Below are positions 35,358 through 43,628 of a DNA stretch of 64,000 nucleotides, in pieces. Every line of letters starts with the position of its first letter. Position 1 is the stretch's first letter. A program made the translations under genes and the position numbers. This DNA is from Penumbrarchaeum sp964445525 (lineage in GTDB: Archaea > Thermoplasmatota > Penumbrarchaeia > Penumbrarchaeales > Penumbrarchaeaceae). The stretch is from assembly GCA_964445525.1 (NCBI GenBank), contig CAYULA010000009.1, positions 1 through 64,000 on the forward strand, read 5' to 3'. A model generated the notes under the pieces. It did not search any database. It saw only the letters and a program-made list of their open reading frames with translations, and had not been told where the DNA came from.

Positions 35358-35579
35358 TCAGTAACCTATGTGCCTTGCCCAGTCGTAGTTCGCATACTCC
35401 CTCACATACCAGTCATCTCCCATCTCGAATGCAAGGAAGAATGCCAGTATCGCAGTAAGGAAGAATATGGTCCTCAGACGGACCACCATCTCGTCGTTTA
35501 ATGTGAATTGTGAAATCTTGATCTTGATCCCCGTTACGAGATCGCTTTTTGAGACCTTTGAAATCAGGTTTGTAATCAT
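35358..35579 (-). CDS. Small membrane protein upstream of the NapH-like gene
   Basis: 73 residues with one membrane helix (about 35-53) and a C-terminal acidic/aromatic end, WYVREYANYDWARHIGY. It lies 19 bases before the NapH-like gene on the same strand and probably shares its promoter in the 35580-35782 gap. The composition is like a small subunit of a membrane redox complex. No family is recognised. Confidence 0.6.
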   Translation of the reverse strand: MITNLISKVSKSDLVTGIKIKISQFTLNDEMVVRLRTIFFLTAILAFFLAFEMGDDWYVREYANYDWARHIGY

Positions 35580-35782
35580 CCCATCGCCCCTGGTTTTATT
35601 AATGAACCGTTTTCTATCCTGTTGAAGTTCAATATCCTTGAATATCCTATATTAATACTGTTAGGGAATTCCCGTGTATTACCCATGATTCTCCTCATGG
35701 ATTCATATTTAATTCCTCTACAAAATACAATGAAAAACACACTTTTTACATTTGGTAAACTCAATATCCGATCGATTGAATT

Positions 35783-37243
35783 TCAATGGAGGATCTTTAT
35801 CCTGTCATTGGTATTAATTGGAGTATCCGCTCCTGAAATTTCTTTTCTTATCCTCTGTTCATGGACCTTCTGTATCTCCTCCACAAGTTTGAGTATGTGG
35901 TCATTGTGCACGGTGCTCACCGCTCTTGCGAGGTCCTCTTCCCTGACTATGAAATAATATGCGGAATCGGAAAGGCCAGAAGAAATTATTCTGATGTCTA
36001 TCCCCTTTTCCGAGATTATCCTGAGAATGTCCGAGGTCGAGTTGCGGTTCTCGAATATACCCTCTCCGACTATGCCAACCAGGGAGAGGCCGTTACATTT
36101 TTCGATGGATTCGATCTCCGGTATGTCCGCTGACTCTATTCTCTTCTTCAGGGGGTCCAGGTCCTCCCTGTCCATTATTATCATGATACAGCCGTTGTTG
36201 GATGTGACGGACCTTACCCTGATCCCGGAGATCTCGATCAGTCCGGCTATGTCTTTCAGAATGCTCATTCTCGAACCGATGCAGGGGCCCTTGAGCTTGA
36301 TGATGCCTATGTTCCTGGTGAAGGTAACCGACCTCACATTTCCCCTGTTCAATGGATTTTCTCCCCCCACCATCGTATACTGGCCGGGATCGAAGATGTT
36401 CCTTATCACAAGCGGAATACCCTTCCCTGTAAGAGGTTCCACCGTTCTGGGGTGAATGATCAGGGCTCCGTAAAAGGAAAGTTCGGATGCCTCCTCGTAG
36501 GTGAGGTCCCTTATCATTCTCGCCCCCTCTATGATCCTGGGATCGGCGCTCATGAAACCGGGTACATCCTTCCATATCTCCACCAGATCGGCCCCCGCAA
36601 GGTTCGCTATTACGGCCGAGGTATAGTCGCTTCCGTTCCTTCCGAAACATATGGACTCGCCTTCATGGTCACTACCGTAAAAACCCGTAACGATCGGTAT
36701 GATGCCCTCATCGAGAAGAGGTTTGAGGACATCGTTCACAGCTTTCCTGGATGCTTCGAGATCAACGGTCCCGTTCAGGAAAAAACCCTTCGCCCTGAGT
36801 CCGATCTCCTCTGAAGTCAGAGGAAGGGACCTGATTCCCCTCTCTTTCAGGGCGCTGCTGAGTATGTGAATGGACATTCTCTCTCCGTAGGTGAGGACCC
36901 TGTCGCGAATGTTGGGAGGAATGCTTTCGGCTCCTTTCAAGCCGAGAAGAGTTCCCTTCAGTCCCTGGGTCAGTCCTTCTATCATTGATCTGGTTCCTGA
37001 GAGGTTCTTCGGGGAGCTGATGCAGTTTTCAATCATATTCAGATGAGAATCCCTTACCCTGCGGACAAGACGCTTTATGGAGCCCTTGTTGAGGTTCTCC
37101 GGGGCTGCCATTGATTCAAGCAAATTGGTGATCCCGTCAAGGGCGGAGAGTACCACTATTCTTCTCTCCCCGGTTGAACCTATTATTCCGCAGACCCTCT
37201 CAATATCGGCCGGGGAGGACATGATGGAACCTCCGAACTTCAT
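35783..37243 (-). CDS. lysC: Aspartate kinase
   Basis: 486 residues from ATG 37243, with KFGGSIM at the start, RNGSDYTSAVIANL near 198-211, and two ACT-type regulatory domains at the end (about 310-385 and 390-455). The open frame runs further upstream through the asd stop, but that extension is only a shadow of asd. It makes aspartyl phosphate, the first step to lysine, threonine and methionine, and here also feeds ADH synthase. Four bases separate it from the asd stop. Confidence 0.93.
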   Translation of the reverse strand: MKFGGSIMSSPADIERVCGIIGSTGERRIVVLSALDGITNLLESMAAPENLNKGSIKRLVRRVRDSHLNMIENCISSPKNLSGTRSMIEGLTQGLKGTLLGLKGAESIPPNIRDRVLTYGERMSIHILSSALKERGIRSLPLTSEEIGLRAKGFFLNGTVDLEASRKAVNDVLKPLLDEGIIPIVTGFYGSDHEGESICFGRNGSDYTSAVIANLAGADLVEIWKDVPGFMSADPRIIEGARMIRDLTYEEASELSFYGALIIHPRTVEPLTGKGIPLVIRNIFDPGQYTMVGGENPLNRGNVRSVTFTRNIGIIKLKGPCIGSRMSILKDIAGLIEISGIRVRSVTSNNGCIMIIMDREDLDPLKKRIESADIPEIESIEKCNGLSLVGIVGEGIFENRNSTSDILRIISEKGIDIRIISSGLSDSAYYFIVREEDLARAVSTVHNDHILKLVEEIQKVHEQRIRKEISGADTPINTNDRIKILH

Positions 37244-37247
37244 CACC

Positions 37248-38282
37248 TTAATCCTTACCACCCCCCAGGAATCCCTCCCTGAGCGCGAGTTCGGCGCTGA
37301 GGATGGCATTTCCAGCCCCTCCCCTGATTGTATTGTTGACAAGGGCAAAGAAACTCAACACATTCGCTCTCTTCCTGATTCTCCCGACGCTGACCGACAT
37401 TCCCTTGACCGGAAATCCGTTCGAGGCGTCCTTCATGGGCTGCGGCCTGTCCCTGTCCTTGACAAGTATTACCGGTCTTTCAGGGGAGGAATAGAGGCCC
37501 TCCAATTTCTCCATGGATTCGAAGGCGTCATGAATATCGGTCAGTTCAGCATCCATGCCCAGATCAACATTGACCGATAGAAGGTGACCGTTTCTGACAG
37601 GTACCCTGGTGCAGCTGGGATGGACCGGTATCCTCTTCCCCAGTATCTTGGAGGTTTCCCTCTCCATCTTCTCCTCCTCTTTCTCTATGAAAGGTACAAT
37701 GTTTCCAAGCATTGTCAATGAGGGAGGACCCGGGTATCCGGCACCGGAGATTGCCTGATAGGTTGATACGAACACCCTTTCTGGTTCGAATCCGATAAGA
37801 GGTTTGAGGGCCATTACAAGTCCCGCCGTTGAACAGTTGGGATTGGTTACGATGAAGCCCCCGGGATAGGTTTCCTGCATCTTTATTGAAGCGAGATGGT
37901 CGGCGTTCACCTCAGGGATAAGTATCGGCACGTTTTCGTCCATCCTGTGGGTGGCCGAATTGGAGAAAACAGGGAAACCGCTGCCTGCCGCTTCCGCTTC
38001 CATGTCCCTGCGTAGGTTCCCGGGAAGGGCAGAAAATACAAGATCGATATGATTTTCTTTCAGAAGCGATGCATCGAATTCGTTCAGGGTCATATCGGAG
38101 ATCTCAGGGGGCACCTCACTTTCCAGCTGCCAGCTTGCCGCTTTTTCGTAGCTTCTTCCTGAATTCCGCTCAGAGCAAAAAAGAAGCTCCAGACGAAAAT
38201 CGGGATGCCGATCCAGGAGCTGGACGAACCTCTGTCCCATCATTCCAGTGGATCCCATCAGAGCGCATCTCAGATATCCCAT
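37248..38282 (-). CDS. asd: Aspartate-semialdehyde dehydrogenase
   Basis: 344 residues of the archaeal/fungal type: CALMGSTGMMGQRFVQLL nucleotide loop, the catalytic Cys in VTNPNCSTAGLVMAL, and the late RNGHLLSVNVDLG. It reduces aspartyl phosphate to aspartate semialdehyde. It is first in the lysC pair, with a TATA-like element on the minus strand about 80-90 bases upstream (within 38360-38377). Its product is the amino substrate of ADH synthase at 30109. Confidence 0.93.
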   Translation of the reverse strand: MGYLRCALMGSTGMMGQRFVQLLDRHPDFRLELLFCSERNSGRSYEKAASWQLESEVPPEISDMTLNEFDASLLKENHIDLVFSALPGNLRRDMEAEAAGSGFPVFSNSATHRMDENVPILIPEVNADHLASIKMQETYPGGFIVTNPNCSTAGLVMALKPLIGFEPERVFVSTYQAISGAGYPGPPSLTMLGNIVPFIEKEEEKMERETSKILGKRIPVHPSCTRVPVRNGHLLSVNVDLGMDAELTDIHDAFESMEKLEGLYSSPERPVILVKDRDRPQPMKDASNGFPVKGMSVSVGRIRKRANVLSFFALVNNTIRGGAGNAILSAELALREGFLGGGKD

Positions 38283-38416
38283 CGGATTTCCCCCTTTTTT
38301 CTCCGGTCCGTTCCTTATCCCCTTGAATTCTTATTCCGTTCTCCCTGTTGACCCAGTCTGCTGTTTTTATTGTAAAACTATCGCCGATAATCCCTCGATC
38401 GGATAATTGGCACTTT

Positions 38417-39196
38417 TCAGATATTTTTCTCCGCCGCCAGGAGAGCGGCTCCTGTTGCGGTGACTATCTGCGGCTTTTCAGGGACGTACATCTTCCTCCC
38501 CAGCTCCTTTTCCATCGCATGGACCATTCCGATGTTCTTCGCCGGTCCCCCGTCGAAAAAGACAACTTCATTGACGCCCACCTTCTTTGCCATTGCGACC
38601 AATCTCCTAGCTACCGCTTTGTGTATCCCCATTATTATATCTTCCTTGGGAACTCCCTCGAATATGAGATTGGCCACCTCGGATTTGGCAAAAACGAGGC
38701 AGGTCGTGGTTATATCAACTGGATCCTTGCTCGTAAGCGAAAGAGGCCCCATCTCGTCAAGCGGGACCTCGAGGACCTTGGCGAGCACCTCGAGGAATCT
38801 CCCGGTTCCTGCGGCGCATTTATCGTTCATTGCGAAGTTGATCATCTTGAGATCATCATCCATGGCTATGACCTTTGTATCCTGGCCCCCGATGTCGATA
38901 ATCGTCCTCACTCCGAGTTCGGCTCCCAGCCACTGGACGCCTCTCGCGTTGGCGGATATCTCCGAGATATTGTCATGAGCCAGGGTGGTCACCCTTCTGC
39001 CGTAGCCGGTTGATGTGATGTGCTCGATATCTTTAAGCTTCAAACCCGACATCTCGAGAGCCCGGTCCAGAACCTCCCGGGATGAGATATCATGATCGTG
39101 GCCCGTGGGTGCCACTCCGAATCCGACCCTTTCCCCGTCCTTCAGAATAACGGCCTTGACGTAGGTGGAACCCAGATCGATGCCTGCCGTGATCAA
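38417..39196 (-). CDS. 2-hydroxyacyl-CoA dehydratase/benzoyl-CoA reductase-type activator ATPase A
   Basis: From TTG 39196 the protein is 259 residues, as HgdC of Acidaminococcus, and the two cluster ligands fall at Cys127 (NDKCAAGTG) and Cys166 (TTTCLVFAKSEV), the HgdC positions. The ASKHA nucleotide motifs are intact: GIDLGSTYVKAVIL and DIGGQDTKVI, then GGPAKNIG. Such activators are dimers with one [4Fe-4S] at the interface and use ATP to inject a low-potential electron into the reductase. GTG 39205 is an alternative start. It overlaps its partner activator by four bases and ends the nine-gene operon. Confidence 0.9.
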   Translation of the reverse strand: MITAGIDLGSTYVKAVILKDGERVGFGVAPTGHDHDISSREVLDRALEMSGLKLKDIEHITSTGYGRRVTTLAHDNISEISANARGVQWLGAELGVRTIIDIGGQDTKVIAMDDDLKMINFAMNDKCAAGTGRFLEVLAKVLEVPLDEMGPLSLTSKDPVDITTTCLVFAKSEVANLIFEGVPKEDIIMGIHKAVARRLVAMAKKVGVNEVVFFDGGPAKNIGMVHAMEKELGRKMYVPEKPQIVTATGAALLAAEKNI

Positions 39197-40068
39197 GCCG
39201 ACCACCTCAGGAACCTCTTGAGGAACGGCTGCCTGGTTTCGCTTTTCTCCACCGGTGAAATTTCGCATTTCCTGTCCACCTTTCTCGGGGCGAGAAGGGC
39301 GGCTCCCAGTGCTCCCACAAGATGCGGATCTTCCGGAACCGTCATTTCCCTGTCGATCTCCTTTCCGATCTCCTCCACAACGCCAAGGTTTCTGGCCACC
39401 CCCCCGCATACCATCACCTTGCCCTTGGACCTGGTCGTGTTCACAAGCGATATGATCTTTCTTGCCACCATCTGATGAAGGCCCGCCAGTATATCGTCGG
39501 TTGCCTTTCCCTTGGCTATCAGAGAGACCACCTCGGATTCCGCGAACACCGTGCATGTGGCATTTACGTGCTCTGCCATCTTTGAATGGAGTGATCTTTC
39601 CCCGATATCGTCAACCTCCACCTCGAGTGCCATCGCCATGGTGTCCATGAAACAGCCTGTTCCCGTGGAGCATTTGTCGTTGGTCCTGAAATCCGCTATG
39701 ATCCCCATCTCTCCCATTCTCATTACCCTCACGCCGTGGCCCCCGATGTCAACCACTATCTCGCAATCCGGATCGAGGCTGTGAGCTCCCCTTGCAAAAG
39801 CCGTTATCTCCGTCCTGGCAAGGTCAGCCTCTTTCACGGATCTTCTTCCCTGGCCTGTGGACACGATGTGAGAAATGTCATTTCTTTCAATTTTTTTCTC
39901 TTCAAGAACACCTGAAAGCATGGATCCCGCAAGCTTTCCCGGTTCCATTGTCGTGTTCTTCACAACGGAACCCACCACCTCCTCGCCGTTTTTCAGGAGT
40001 AGGACCTTGGTTGCAATGGCCCCGACATCGATTCCAACGTCGTATGTATCTTTCTCAGCCCCCATCAC
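39193..40068 (-). CDS. Activator-like ATPase B with altered nucleotide motifs
   Basis: 291 residues of the same BadF/BadG family as its neighbour. Cluster ligands are kept at Cys133 (NDKCSTGTG) and Cys172 (ATCTVFAESEV). The ATP site differs: phosphate loop GAIATK instead of GST-x-x-K, and DIGGHGVRV instead of DIGGQD-x-K. A C-terminal extension of ~25 residues, KRFLRWSA at the end, is basic. It could be a non-hydrolysing half of a heterodimer with the 38417 gene, as in BcrA/BcrD-type pairs. It overlaps the reductase gene by 14 bases. Confidence 0.88.
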   Translation of the reverse strand: MMGAEKDTYDVGIDVGAIATKVLLLKNGEEVVGSVVKNTTMEPGKLAGSMLSGVLEEKKIERNDISHIVSTGQGRRSVKEADLARTEITAFARGAHSLDPDCEIVVDIGGHGVRVMRMGEMGIIADFRTNDKCSTGTGCFMDTMAMALEVEVDDIGERSLHSKMAEHVNATCTVFAESEVVSLIAKGKATDDILAGLHQMVARKIISLVNTTRSKGKVMVCGGVARNLGVVEEIGKEIDREMTVPEDPHLVGALGAALLAPRKVDRKCEISPVEKSETRQPFLKRFLRWSA

Positions 40069-41368
40069 CCTCCCTCCTTGCCTTCAGCATCTCCACGAAA
40101 GCTTCCACCCTGGTCCTCACCTGCTCCACATCTCCCTCGTCATACTCGCTTTCTAACTTGACCATGGGTATTCCCGCCTCTCTGAGGGAGACCTCGATCT
40201 TGGTTGCTTCCAGATTGTTGAGATGGCAGCCTCTGAGAGTATGGAATACGACCCCCTCCACACCAAAGACCCTGATGGAATCCTTCAACCTCCTCAATCT
40301 CTCGTCGTTGGGGGAGAAGCAGGGGCATGTGCAGGGAAAGAAATACCTCTCCGCAAGAGCCCTTATGATACCTTTTTTGGTTATGCCGTCAAGCATCACC
40401 GGATCGGACATCAACCTGAACCCGGTGCAGAGCTCGTCATGGACTATGGTCCCTCCGCTCTCCTCCACTATGGATGGGATCTTGAAGTTGGGATACATCA
40501 TAGGTGAACCCGCAAGCAGGACCCTGGCCGCACCCTCTTCTCCCGCCACCTTGCCCTCTTTCATCATCCTCTCCAGCTCCTGTATCAATTCTGAAGTTTT
40601 TCTGTTCCATCTTTCGATGTCATCCACCTGGGATGCCTGTACAACCAGCATGGCATCCTGGCCGGAGATAGGATGCTTCCTCGAGCTTCTGAGCTCCAGC
40701 ATCCTTGACCAGAGTTCATGAGCCCTGTTCCATTTCTTTATCTCTTTTACCAGGGCCTTTCTGCTAACCTTTTTCCCGGTCAATTCCTGCAGCTTTCTGC
40801 CCAGGTATTCCAGCTCCCTTATCCAAAGTTCTGACCCCGTCTCACCTATCTTCACCCTTGGTATGTTCATCATCACGACGGGAACCCAGTCCTCCAGGAT
40901 TTCCGCCAGCTTCATCTTGCCGTCGCATGTGGCAGGGCCCACCACCATGTCGATATTGTCGGTGAGAGGATTGGATTCCACCATCTTGGATCCCAGGGTG
41001 GATTTCACCATGGGGCAGAGTCCCGCATCTCCCAGAAGCTCGTTCGCGGGATGGACCGGTTCGTAATAGCCGGAGCACAACCTGACGTTCTTTGCACCGG
41101 AGGCGTTTATCAGTTCAAGGGGGACCATTACACACATTGTTCCGACTACCTTTCCTCCCTTCTCCCTGAAATCCTCCAGCTCCTGGGACCTCACCCCGGA
41201 ATATTTCATGACCTCGTCGAAATAGGACATGGTCTTTGCCCTCACCTTCTGTGATTTCAGTCTCTCATGAGAGCCGGCCTCCATTTCCCTGGACCTCCTT
41301 ATGGTCCTCTCCTTCTGCTCTCTTGAGAAGTATCCTTCCCTGTCCTTGAGATATCTGCCCTCGGTCAT
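40055..41368 (-). CDS. HgdB/BcrC-type reductase (2-hydroxyacyl-CoA dehydratase family)
   Basis: 437 residues from ATG 41368, which overlaps the previous stop (ATGA). A basic coiled N-terminus (1-45) precedes the two-lobed FldB/HgdB fold: GTMCVMVPLELINASG, RLCSGYYEPVHPAN, GPATCDGKMK and FHTLRGCHLNN. There are nine cysteines, 79, 98, 118, 148, 314, 346, 348, 350 and 381, more than the three per subunit of classical dehydratases. The extra set, with FPCTCPC, recalls double-cubane cluster proteins. Only one such subunit is encoded here. The substrate is unknown. Confidence 0.85.
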   Translation of the reverse strand: MTEGRYLKDREGYFSREQKERTIRRSREMEAGSHERLKSQKVRAKTMSYFDEVMKYSGVRSQELEDFREKGGKVVGTMCVMVPLELINASGAKNVRLCSGYYEPVHPANELLGDAGLCPMVKSTLGSKMVESNPLTDNIDMVVGPATCDGKMKLAEILEDWVPVVMMNIPRVKIGETGSELWIRELEYLGRKLQELTGKKVSRKALVKEIKKWNRAHELWSRMLELRSSRKHPISGQDAMLVVQASQVDDIERWNRKTSELIQELERMMKEGKVAGEEGAARVLLAGSPMMYPNFKIPSIVEESGGTIVHDELCTGFRLMSDPVMLDGITKKGIIRALAERYFFPCTCPCFSPNDERLRRLKDSIRVFGVEGVVFHTLRGCHLNNLEATKIEVSLREAGIPMVKLESEYDEGDVEQVRTRVEAFVEMLKARREGDGG

Positions 41369-42342
41369 GTCTTCCTGTCTCCTTTTGAGATGAGATTCCC
41401 GGGACCTTTTCTTATCCTCGGCCTCTTCGAGCTGACAACAGTAAACGGCCCGTAGTTGAGGGAAAGGCATCCCTCCTCGGGACAGTACTCCACGCATTTC
41501 CCGCACAGGGTACAGTCCTCACCACCAACATCGTCGCTTTCCATATCATCATAGACCCTATCATGGTCAAGTGGACAGACCCTGGTGCATATCCTGCACC
41601 TGGTGCATTTGTCCGGATCCTTTCTGAGCATGGGTACGGAGGTCCTCGCGAACAGGGCCATGAGTCCCCCCATCGGGCAGATCCTGCAAAATGCCATGGG
41701 TATGAAGAAAGCGGTTCCAAGGAAGAGCCCCAGTGATAGAATGGCGATCCATGGAAGTCCCGCGGACCATGGTTCCAGGCCGAAGATCTGCTGGGCTAAG
41801 GTGAAAAATCCCTTGGCTGGACATATCTGGCAGAAGGGAAGGGCAAATGTGGATTGGCACCCTGCAAGTCCAAGGGCCGATATCCCGATGGGAACCGATA
41901 TCAGGACCGTGAGGAATATTATTGCATATTTGATCCTCCTCAGCATTACCCTGGTTTTGAAGTTAAGGCGGACCCTGGGAATTCTGAGAAGTTCCCTGAG
42001 CTTTTCCAGGCCCTCCTGCACGAGTCCGAAGGGGCACATCCACGAGCACCATATTCTGCCCAATAGAACTACCATCAGTAGGATTACCGCCATCATTATG
42101 GCCACGCTGATGTAGCTCTCGGCCCAGCCCGAGGTCAGGCCGTCCTGGAGTTGATAGTAATAACATGATGTGGGTGCGTCGTTTATATACCTGCAGGACG
42201 CGTTGGGAAGGAATATCCTTCTGAATACGGGATAGGTTCCGAAAGGTGGAAGACCCCACAACTGGCCCAATACGAAACCGAAGGCGGCAAGCTGAAAAAT
42301 GAACCTGAAAGGGCGGATGTTTTTTCCCTTGAAGGTCCCCAT
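41365..42342 (-). CDS. NapH-like membrane iron-sulfur protein
   Basis: 325 residues from ATG 42342, which overlaps the previous stop by one base. Four or five membrane helices; CSWMCPFG and CRICPMGG loops; then a 2x[4Fe-4S] ferredoxin with CTRCRICTRVCP and CTLCGKCVEYCP near 255-310. It is related to the NapH-like protein at 34385 but has different N-terminal motifs. It could pass electrons from the membrane to the reductase/activators that follow in the same operon. This is inferred from gene order. Confidence 0.88.
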   Translation of the reverse strand: MGTFKGKNIRPFRFIFQLAAFGFVLGQLWGLPPFGTYPVFRRIFLPNASCRYINDAPTSCYYYQLQDGLTSGWAESYISVAIMMAVILLMVVLLGRIWCSWMCPFGLVQEGLEKLRELLRIPRVRLNFKTRVMLRRIKYAIIFLTVLISVPIGISALGLAGCQSTFALPFCQICPAKGFFTLAQQIFGLEPWSAGLPWIAILSLGLFLGTAFFIPMAFCRICPMGGLMALFARTSVPMLRKDPDKCTRCRICTRVCPLDHDRVYDDMESDDVGGEDCTLCGKCVEYCPEEGCLSLNYGPFTVVSSKRPRIRKGPGNLISKGDRKT

Positions 42343-43628
42343 CAACCCCAGACCCTCCTCTTTTTGAGCCATATCCTGATGATTATTGCTATCTGGATCA
42401 CCGCAAGGACCACACCGATCAAAATAACGAAACCGAGCCACTGCTTTGTTTCGTCTATATCCCCGAGTACCGCTTCCATTTCCTTGGTGCTTCCGTCCAT
42501 TATGTAGATATGAGGTGTTGAATAGCCTGAGGTGTAGTCTCCCTTTCCGACATATCCTCCCTGTCCTGCAATGATCTCCACCTGTCCGTCGTCATCGACA
42601 TCCTCTATCACAACTCCCAGTATATCCCTTCCCAGTTCCTCGGACCTCCATTCGAGGTCCCGTGTGACACCGTTGTAGACGAAAATGAATCCTCCCATGT
42701 TGGTAAGGACAATTTCCAGGGTTCCGTCTCCGTCGATATCCTCCACATCCATGCCGTAAGCCTTTGGACCGATGTTGCCGCTCTTCCATTTTCTCTCGTA
42801 TGTCTCGCCGTTCCATGAGTAGATGTAGCACCAACCCTCCCGGTAGCGGTACCCGTTGGAGATTATTATCTCCAGTGTTCCGTCATTGTCCAGGTCCCTT
42901 ACCTTCATCCCCTCCACACAACCCTGGAGGTCCTCGCTGGTCCAGTATTCTGTGAGATCATCCAGTTCATAGACGCGGAAGTACCCCTCTCCCTTGACAT
43001 CTCCCAGTGCAGCACCGGAGCAGACCAGGAGCTCATCTTCACCGTCATCGTCGAAATCCGCTATCTCCAGCTCCCTGAGTCTCGAGTTCCAGGTCTCGGG
43101 AAGTGTCATGTAGGGTTCGGATGAATTTTGGCGGAAGAAGTAGACCTGCCCCCATCCCTGATCGGTCTTGAACCCGGTTCCAACCAGAAGTTCGTTACTG
43201 CCGTCACCGTCCAAATCATGTAGGAGCAGTCCGTGGGCGTCCCTGTCCAGGGTTATGGACCTCCACTGTTCTTCCTTGGTCTTTCCGTCGAGGACCCTCA
43301 CGATCCCGTCCCCGTCCCCGATAACCAGTTCGAGGCCTTCATCCTCGTCGAATTGGCCTGCGATAAGTCCCCAGACCCTGGTTCCGTATTTGTTGGAGAT
43401 CCAGTCCACCCGGTAGTCTCCACCCCTGTATTCCACGGATGTGACGTAACCGTCGTAGGATCCGAAAATTATCTCCTTTCTTCCGTCCCGGTCGATGTCC
43501 TCGCATATGATAGAGGAGAACCTGCCTATTCCCGTGGTGAGGTCCTCCGGGCGGACCACAGCTGAAGCAAAGGGTAAAATCGAGGTAATCAGCAGGGATA
43601 GAACAATCATGATCCCGAGCGATCTCAA
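42342..43628 (-). CDS. Exported FG-GAP/VCBS propeller protein
   Basis: 428 residues with a signal peptide (about 1-23), then seven or so FG-GAP-type repeats with calcium loops such as DIDRDGRKEI, DLDGDGSNEL, DFDDDGEDEL, DLDNDGTLEI, DIDGDGTLEI and DVDDDGQVEI. A C-terminal helix (about 400-420) and basic tail KKRR complete it. It should be an extracellular calcium-binding propeller held by one helix. It sits between the WD40 and NapH-like genes with one- to four-base overlaps. Confidence 0.88.
   Translation of the reverse strand: MRSLGIMIVLSLLITSILPFASAVVRPEDLTTGIGRFSSIICEDIDRDGRKEIIFGSYDGYVTSVEYRGGDYRVDWISNKYGTRVWGLIAGQFDEDEGLELVIGDGDGIVRVLDGKTKEEQWRSITLDRDAHGLLLHDLDGDGSNELLVGTGFKTDQGWGQVYFFRQNSSEPYMTLPETWNSRLRELEIADFDDDGEDELLVCSGAALGDVKGEGYFRVYELDDLTEYWTSEDLQGCVEGMKVRDLDNDGTLEIIISNGYRYREGWCYIYSWNGETYERKWKSGNIGPKAYGMDVEDIDGDGTLEIVLTNMGGFIFVYNGVTRDLEWRSEELGRDILGVVIEDVDDDGQVEIIAGQGGYVGKGDYTSGYSTPHIYIMDGSTKEMEAVLGDIDETKQWLGFVILIGVVLAVIQIAIIIRIWLKKRRVWG

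Noticed and set aside
37244..37348. N-terminal extension of aspartate kinase
   Set aside because: It reads through the coding end of asd; the kinase fold begins at KFGGS, right after ATG 37243.
39197..39556. N-terminal 120-residue extension of activator A
   Set aside because: It is a shadow of activator B in another frame. With TTG 39196 the Cys ligands fall at 127 and 166 as in HgdC.
41369..41506. N-terminal extension of the reductase
   Set aside because: Antiphase shadow of the NapH-like gene; ATG 41368 overlaps its stop in the usual ATGA way.
42343..42441. N-terminal extension of the NapH-like gene at 41365
   Set aside because: It reads the 3' end of the FG-GAP gene in another frame; ATG 42342 is the coupled start.
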